Below, piece after piece: positions 57,526 through 64,000 of a stretch of 64,000 nucleotides of DNA. Within the stretch, counting starts at the first letter, position 1, and every line of letters starts with the position of its first letter. The position numbers and the translations under genes are program-made. The DNA is taken from positions 11,119,357 to 11,183,356 of the forward strand of contig CM058236.1 in NCBI GenBank assembly GCA_030180135.1, in the 5' to 3' direction. The notes beneath the pieces are model-generated. The model saw only the letters and a list, made by a program, of their open reading frames with translations, ran no database searches and was not told the DNA's origin. Source of the DNA: Orychophragmus violaceus. Lineage: Eukaryota; Streptophyta; Magnoliopsida; Brassicales; Brassicaceae.

Positions 57526-58662
57526 ATGGCTTGGAACCCCACAAGCTACCACAGTTTTGAATGCCCATCCACTTATCAAGAAGATCTTTCATATGGAAAC
57601 TTTGCTCAAGAGCACCAATATGGAGATGCTGAGATATACCAATCTTGGGACCTCACAAGCTACCAAAATTTTAAAGGCTCATCCAGTTATCAAGAAGATC
57701 CTCCATATGAAAACTTTGTTCAAGAGTACCACTATGGATATAGTGAAGGATGTCAATCTTGGGATCCTACAAGCCACAATGGTTTTGAAAACTCACCCAC
57801 CTATCATGAAGACATCTCATATGGAAATTATTCTCAAGAGCATCAATATGGACATGATGAGGTCTATCAGTCTTGGGACATGGAGTATGAGCATGGAATG
57901 GATTATTACTCCCCAAATGAAGAAGAGATTCTCAACAATCAAGGTTTTTATCAAAACCAAGGAGACCAACATTTCCAAGATCAAGGGAGTTTTTCAAACC
58001 AACAATGCAAGGAGGACACAATGCAACAACTTCTGAAACAGTTTATGGAGAATACCAACAAAGCTATCATGGACATCAAAGCACAATTGGACAGCCTAGT
58101 ATTGAAGCTTGCAACTCTTAGACAGCACTCCACACAAGGTGGGGAGATGGACTTAGAACCTGAGAAGGAAACCATTGATGAAGCTCTTGAGATAAGATAT
58201 GAAGAACAAGTTTATGTTGGAACACTCATGATTCATCCAGCAAGGAGAACAAAGGAAGAAGTAGACATGGTGGTAAAGACTATTGAAGTACCTCATGAAG
58301 ATGGCTTGGTTTTAGGATGCATAGAGAGCATAAAGGAGAGCTCAATGGATGATGAATTCTCAACCAAGGAAGAAATGCATATCCAACCCAACTCCAAGCA
58401 AGAGACAAAGAGTGAAGTGCCTAAAGAGAAACAAGAGAGTCTCACTGAAGAAATCTCCATGGATGGTGAAGAAGAAAAATTTCAAATGGTACAACTCTTT
58501 GACAAGCATCTTGGTATAACTTCCTCCACAACAATTAGCATTGATGGTCCAAGGAAGATATCTTTTGAGGAGATTAGGATGAACGAGTTTAGGGGATGGT
58601 TCTATGATGAATATGATCCTGGTGATCCAAAGCCATGCCACATTCCCAACCAGAAAAAGTGA
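57526..58662 (+). CDS. Tyrosine-rich tandem-repeat protein of P (378 aa)
   Basis: It starts at the ATG at 57526 (MAWNPTSYHSF). Residues 1-116 are three tandem copies of a 38-40-residue unit with a WD-x-TSY-x-x-F start, a central YQED-x-x-Y-x-NF-x-QE block and an end like YQSWD. Residues 120-165 are rich in N, Q and Y. Residues 170-200 (QQLLKQFMENTNKAIMDIKA) look like a short coiled coil. The rest is acidic and ends EFRGWFYDEYDPGDPKPCH. There is no zinc knuckle, capsid-type motif or enzyme motif. It occupies the gag position after the primer site and is probably the element's structural protein, but I do not recognise the family. The end of the same ORF, inverted, is present in M (55675-55821). 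Confidence 0.75.
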   Translation: MAWNPTSYHSFECPSTYQEDLSYGNFAQEHQYGDAEIYQSWDLTSYQNFKGSSSYQEDPPYENFVQEYHYGYSEGCQSWDPTSHNGFENSPTYHEDISYGNYSQEHQYGHDEVYQSWDMEYEHGMDYYSPNEEEILNNQGFYQNQGDQHFQDQGSFSNQQCKEDTMQQLLKQFMENTNKAIMDIKAQLDSLVLKLATLRQHSTQGGEMDLEPEKETIDEALEIRYEEQVYVGTLMIHPARRTKEEVDMVVKTIEVPHEDGLVLGCIESIKESSMDDEFSTKEEMHIQPNSKQETKSEVPKEKQESLTEEISMDGEEEKFQMVQLFDKHLGITSSTTISIDGPRKISFEEIRMNEFRGWFYDEYDPGDPKPCHIPNQKK

Positions 58663-60048
58663 AGGGATAGTCAAGCTAGAGACTTTAAACAAGCTCACTT
58701 GGGAGGAAGTCCCATGGTATCCTCTTTGTATATATTGTGTGAATTTTCTTTCTTTGAATTGATTTTTGTGTGTTTGTGTGAATTAATGTGTGTTTGAGTT
58801 TTGAGTGTATATTTTCAGCATGTGGGAACAAGAATGAGCACAAGAGGAAGAGTCACATAACAAAATGCAGGTGAAGGAGTCCACAGCGAAATAGTGCAGC
58901 AGCATACTTAAGCCGCTGCGGAGGAACCAGCGGGACGAGAATTTTGGCAGCGGTATGCGCAGCGACTACGCCAAGCCGCTGTGAGGGAATTTTGTGAGTA
59001 CCTTATCTCTTTCACAACAAGTTCCTATCCTTGGGAGAAGACGAAGACGACACCACACCTCCTAACTACTAAGGTACCACCACCAATTTGTATATAGTTT
59101 TTAGTTTGTTTTATTTTTCATTTAACCATCTTGTAAACCCCCTCGATTTATTTTCACACCGAGTCGGTGTGAAGTAAGTTTGGGGGGGAGGTGATCAATT
59201 AACCATCATATATAAGTTTTAGCGAGTCTTTTGTTAATATATATAAGTTTTCAAAAAAAAAAAAAACCAAAAAATTGAAAAATTAAAACATAAAAAGGCA
59301 TGTAGTTTCATATTTGTTTCACTTTTAGGATGGGGTCTAGTAGCATTATAGGTTGAATTTGCATAGGAGACAATGATTTAATTGCCTTGTAAGAAATTTA
59401 GATTTAGAACTTAACATGATGCCCTTGATAATCATACTATGTTGCTTAAACAGCTCTTGAAACACTTGCACATTTCAAGTTTTGATCACACCACTCCAAT
59501 CTATTTGTCAAGTTTGATACTCTCAACTTTGAAACCAACTCATCTATATGGACTTAAATGAACTTAATCTTCTCACTTATGGGATTTTGATACTTGATCA
59601 TGGTCACTATATACACACTTGGATTATCTTTACCACATTTTACCACTCTTTGTTAATCCAAGTGGTCATTCTCACTCTTAGGATGGTTACCACACCATAG
59701 AACCCATCCCTTTTCTTTTAAACCTTCATTTGATTGATTGAGTGAGGCCTCTTTTTGATAATGCTAACATGTGTAAAAGGTTAAAAGTATAAGAACGACA
59801 ATGATTAGCTCTCATAGGCTAGTCTAGGAGTTCATTTTGTTGATTGGCATTTGGGGTGTAAGCACTTGAAATTGGGAATGGGAGTGAAAGGAAAGAAAGA
59901 GTGAAATAGGAAGTAAAAGAAAAAGAAAGAACCAAGGGGCTTGTGAAGGGAAACACTTGGGAAGTTGAGATAAAATTGGAAAAACTCTAAGTTTGAAATG
60001 AGAAGAAATCAAAAGAAAAAGAGTCTTAGTAAATGAAAAGAATATATA
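58663..60048 (+). other. Non-coding 3' region of P
   Basis: No supported ORF. It contains a diverged CAGCGGC cluster (58885-58985), the 21-bp hairpin TTCACACCGA-G-TCGGTGTGAA (59153-59173) and a nearby tract of seven G (59182-59188). It is the inverse of the M region about 54230-55240. Confidence 0.7.
59153..59173 (+). repeat. Perfect 10-bp-arm hairpin next to a G tract
   Basis: Arms TTCACACCGA and TCGGTGTGAA flank a single G. Inverted copies lie at 55110-55130 and 61671-61691, each beside a G/C run that resembles a polypurine tract. Confidence 0.9.
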
Positions 60049-60228
60049 TTTTTGGGTGTTTTTCAGTCCCTACCTCCTCCATATCATTTAGGTGCATCAT
60101 AAAGTCATCCACCACCTACAAAAAGAGAAAACAATGCATATGCACTCCTAATGATGTCTAAATGCTTTTCCTAAAGCTAAAACACACCTCAAATCATGAT
60201 TAAATTCACTTAAAAACACAACACATCA
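60049..60228 (-). repeat. Truncated M LTR (180 bp) at the duplication junction
   Basis: It equals 53494-53673. The left edge is an abrupt join to the P 3' region through an AATATATATTTTT stretch. Confidence 0.88.
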
Positions 60229-62385
60229 ACTCCCCCAAACTTGTTTCCTTGCTTGTCCTCAAGCAAACAACAAAAAGAACAAAGAGGAAGAGGTTTGAAA
60301 TTGGAGACTCATAGCCAAAGAAATTTAACAAGCCCTCAACATGATGTCCTTAGAAAATGATAATATGTTGCATGAATAAACACTCTAATCCACTCTAATT
60401 TCTCTAGGCTTATCAACACACCAACTTTTATTTCTCTTAAGCACATTGTCAAAATTCAACCAACTCAACATTTCACCAAATCTTACATTCATTTATCTTA
60501 TCAAAGTGCAATCTCACAAATGGGGGTTTGGTCTTAATCAATTGGCTTGGTGTAAAAAGGCTTCAAATAGTGTTTGAAGGAGGGTTATGACTTCATATTT
60601 GGTGGCTAACTCTCAAGGAAAAGGAATGCTAGACATTATGTAATATGTGGCAAGACAAGAACAATTTATGCATACAATTCTTAACTCCCATTGCCTTACC
60701 CAATTGTGTTTCCAAATCCCATCACTAGTTTAACCAATCTACAATCTTTCCCAAACTTTAACCATTTGACTTTTTTCATATTTGGGTCTTGAGAAGTTAT
60801 TCTTTTCATTTACTAAGACTCTTTTTCTTTTGATTTCTTCTCATTTCAAACTTAGAGTTTTTCCAATTTTATCTTAACTTCCCAAGTGTTTCCCTTCACA
60901 AGCTCCTTGGTTCTTTCTTTTTCTTTTACTTCCTATTCCACTCTTTCTTTCCTTTCACTCCCATTCCCAATTTCAAGTGCTTATACCCCAAATGCCAATC
61001 AACAAAATGAACTCCTAGACTAGCCTATGAGAGCTAATCATTGTCGTTCTTATACTTTTAACCTTTTACACATGTTAGCATTATAAAAAAGAGGTCTCAC
61101 TCAATCAATCAAATGAAGGTTTAAAAGGAAAGGGAAGGGTTCTATGGTGTGGTAACCATCCTAAGAGTGAGAATGGCCACTTGGATTAACAAAGAGTGGT
61201 AAAATATGGTAAAGATAATCCAAGTGTGTATATAGTGACCATGATCAAGCATCAAAATCCCATAAGTGAGAAGATTAAGTTCATTTAAGTCCATATAGAT
61301 GAGTTGGTTTCAAAGTTGAGAGTATCAAACTTGACAAATAGATTGGAGTGGTGTGATCAAAACTTGAAATGTGCAAGTGTTTCAAGAGTTGTTTAAGCAA
61401 CATAGTATAATTATCAAGGGCATCATGTTAAGTTCTAAATCTAAATTTCTTACAAGGCAATTAAATCATTGTCTTCTATGCAAATTCAACCTATAATGCT
61501 ACTAGACTTGATCCTAAAAGTGAAACAAATATGAAACTACATGCCTTTTTATGTTTTAATTTTTCAATTTTTTGGTTTTTTTTTTTGAAAACTTATATAT
61601 ATTAACAAAAGACTCGCTAAAACTTATATATGATGGTTAATTGATCACCCCCCCCCCCCCCCAAACTTACTTCACACCGACTCGGTGTGAAAATAAATCG
61701 AGGGGGGTTACAAGATGGTTAAATGAAAAATAAAATAAACTAAAAACTATATAAAAATTGGTGGTGGTACCTTAGTAGTTAGGAGGTGTGGTGTCGTCTT
61801 CGTCTTCTCCCAAAGATAGAAACTTGTTGTGAAAGAAAGAAGGTACTCACAAAATTCCCTCACAGCGGCTTGGCGTAGTCGCTGCGCAATGCCGCTGTGA
61901 GTGGCTCTTACCTGTAGCGGCTTGATGTAGCCGCTGCGCATGCCGCTGGAGAAACCGCTATTTTCTGTTTTATTACACAGCGGCTTGGCGTAGCCGCTGT
62001 GAGGTGCCGCTGTGGACTCCTTCACCTGCATTTTGTTATGTGACTCTTCCTCTTGTGCTCCTTCTTGTTCCCACATGCTGAAAACATACACTCAAAACTC
62101 AAACACACATTAATTCACACAAACACACAAAAATCAATTCAAAGAAAGAAAATTCACACAATATATACAAAGAGGATACCATGGGACTTCCTCCCAAGTG
62201 AGCTTGTTTAAAGTCTCTAGCTTTACTATCCCTTCACTTTTTCTGGTTGGGAATATGGCATGGCTTTGGATCACCAGGATCATATTCATCATAGAACCAT
62301 CCCCTAAACTCGTTCATCCTAATCTCCTCAAAAGATATCTTCTTTAGACCATGAATGCTCATTGTTGTGGAGGAAGTTATACTGA
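60229..62385 (-). other. M internal region, second copy
   Basis: It matches 53674-55821, including the C tract (61648-61662, 15 C), the hairpin (61671-61691), the CAGCGGC cluster (61860-62012) and the inverted end of the gag-like ORF (about 62235-62385). No gene. Confidence 0.85.
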
Positions 62386-63922
62386 TGTGTTGTGTGTTTT
62401 AAGTGTTTTTAGGTATGATTTAATGTGTGTTTTAGCTTTAGGAAAAGCATTTAGACATCATTAGGATTGCATATACTTTTTTTTTCTCTTTTTTGTAGGT
62501 GGTGGAAGGCATGATGAAGCACCCAAATCATATGGAGGTGGTAGGGACTGAAAAACACCAAAAAAAAAGTGGAGAAACAGCTAAGGATCACGACCAGACC
62601 TCACAGCGGCATCCCCCAGCGGCATACGCATGCCGCTGTGAAGAAATGCGGATAGCCAGGCGCTCCAGCGGCACCCACAGCGAGGGTCTTATGCCGCTGT
62701 GAGATTTAACCTTGAATGTCGAGTCATTTGAAGAGCTTGCGTTCATATTTAGCTTTGGAGCTTCACACCAAAGTCGTAGGGAATTGAGTTAGCTTTCTAA
62801 TGGAGGTCGTTTGAAGTCATTTGCAGCTATACACGAAGAGTTATGATCGATTTACTGGACACATATCAATTATGTCGTGGTGAGACCAACTTTTGCCCAC
62901 ATGCTACCTTTTCTCTTTTTCTTTTGGCTTGTAGACCCTCCCATGTTCTGAGGTCGACCAAGACACTTTGTTTTCTATTATTTAAGACCTCTTGGTGTAT
63001 GTAGAGAGGCATGATCTACTTCTTGATCCATTTTTGGATCTAGATCAAAACATTTTTTCCTTTTAAAGTTTGGTTTGAGTTCTTCTTTTAGTTTCCTCTT
63101 GTTCTTCATTTCTGTCTTCTTAATTATGTTTTGCTTTGTTATTATCATGTCTATTGAGTAGTTCTTTATAAGTTTCTGGGTTTGAGTAAGGTGAGGGTGA
63201 TTTAGTGATGGTTTAGGATGTTTAAAACTTGGAAATATTGATTCCTTACTTGTTAGAAGTTCTTAATGCTAGGATTGAAGTAGCTAATCAATTCCTTGAT
63301 CTTAAATGTTGCTAGCACCGAGAGGTGTAGTTTATGTTTGAAACTCTATCAAGTGCTTTACATACTTAACCAATGAGAATTGATGTTTAAGGTGTTTAGT
63401 GGTAATAAGAACTTGTTCATAATGCATATCTATCTTGAAATTGCCAACGAGAGTTGATGTTAATGCTTGATAGGTGTAGGGCTATTATCATGAGAGTGGA
63501 GTAGCTTTATATGTTGTTCTTGGCCTAAGAAATCATTCTATTGTTGTTAAATACTTCTAGATTAATTGTTGATCACCCAAACCGAAATCTCAACCCAAGG
63601 AACTTAGTCTTTTATCATCTCTGTTTTTACTCTGTTTTTGTGAATCTTAGTATCTTGTTTAGTGAATGATTTGTTCTGTTTTTATTTCACTTTTGTTATC
63701 TGTATCATTTGTATATTAGTTTCTTTGCTTTCATCTCACTTAGATTGTTAGTAAAAAAACCAAATCTCTTGTATTTGCTTAGATTAAGGAACTTTGTGCA
63801 TTCTTGGTGTTATAGGTCACTAGCTCCCTGTGGATTCGATCCTGAAGTGTTACATCGACATACCATTCGATTGTGGTAGCGTGCACATTAGGTTTTAATT
63901 GGTGTGTAAAACGCAAACATCA
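62386..63922 (+). repeat. P 5' LTR, second copy (1537 bp)
   Basis: It starts TGATGTGTTGTG, ends CGCAAACATCA and is preceded by the same GAAGTTATAC junction with M as the first copy. Confidence 0.9.
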
Positions 63923-63925
63923 ATT

Positions 63926-63943
63926 TGGCGCCGTTGCCGGGGA
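63926..63943 (+). other. Primer binding site of the second P copy
   Basis: TGGCGCCGTTGCCGGGGA, the full Athila/Tat-type consensus. The gag-like ORF would start about 160 bp further, beyond the window. Confidence 0.9.
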
Positions 63944-64000
63944 GCTAGGCGATTTATCATTAGGATTTCAAATTTCCTTGAGACTAAGCTTTCTTTTGTT

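Larger units (their letters stand above)
55822..60048 (+). mobile_element. Element P: Athila/Tat-type LTR element, 3' truncated
   Basis: 5' LTR 55822-57361, tRNA-Asp-type primer site at 57365, one ORF (57526-58662), then 1.4 kb of non-coding 3' region. The sequence leaves the element at about 60045, well before a 3' LTR, and switches to an inverted LTR fragment. P lies inside the gag-like ORF of M (left flank TATAC). It encodes no pol. Confidence 0.85.
60049..64000. repeat. Second copy of the M-P block (direct duplication, runs off right edge)
   Basis: From 60049 on, the sequence repeats 53494 onward with an offset of 6555 bp (6561 by the P primer site, through small indels) and stays nearly identical to the window end (about 57.4 kb in the first copy). 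It contains an M LTR fragment, the M internal region, the P LTR and primer site. A few substitutions and a C tract of 15 instead of 7 separate the copies. Confidence 0.92.

Overview
This window is plant nuclear DNA, almost certainly from a Brassicaceae species. The evidence is an Arabidopsis-type BRCA2 gene with plant introns, LTR retrotransposons primed by plant initiator tRNA-Met or tRNA-Asp type sites, and L1-type LINEs of the kind common in crucifers. Apart from one host gene, nearly everything is transposable elements, many nested inside one another, as expected near a centromere or other heterochromatin. I saw no bacterial, organellar or viral genes.

Left part (1-17.1 kb): three minus-strand Ty1/Copia elements. 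C1 (1-4350) runs off the left edge and keeps an open gag-pol. C2 (4351-9156) is decayed and appears to have been split by C1. C3 (9384-17138) is complete: two 628-bp LTRs that differ by one base, a CTCAG target duplication and an uninterrupted 1325-codon gag-pol, so it is young and possibly active. C3 sits in an old gag-like remnant.

Middle (17.1-42.5 kb): a decayed LINE (LINE-A, minus) is followed by the 3' end of a second LINE (LINE-B). LINE-B is cut in two by a 19.1-kb plus-strand Copia element, C4 (22763-41873, target duplication GAGAA). C4 itself carries three nested insertions, each with an exact target duplication. G1 (23108-28276, TAATC) lies in its 5' LTR. A 934-bp DNA transposon (32482-33415, 9-bp duplication) lies in its reverse transcriptase. 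G2 (33993-39450, GAAGG) lies between its RT and RNase H. G1 and G2 are gag-only LTR retrotransposons with no pol. Their single long ORF runs across the internal/3'-LTR boundary, so the LTR encodes the protein C-terminus. This is the least ordinary system in the window.

Host gene (43.1-48.4 kb): BRCA2 homologue, plus strand, 19 exons reconstructed. The frame is consistent throughout except for one 2-bp insertion in exon 10 that brings in an early stop. A short MITE with near-perfect terminal inverted repeats lies 3' of it.

Right part (50.3-64 kb): a Copia 5' LTR and leader (C5) is interrupted by an inverted pair of large LTR elements, M (minus) and P (plus). Their primer site is of the Athila/Tat type and the only ORF is an unusual tyrosine-rich, internally repeated protein. 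P sits inside M, giving about 1-kb inverted arms. The whole M-P block is then directly duplicated with an offset of about 6.56 kb, and the second copy runs off the right edge.

Exon borders, LTR borders and target duplications were read directly from the sequence. Family names rest on remembered motifs and need database confirmation.
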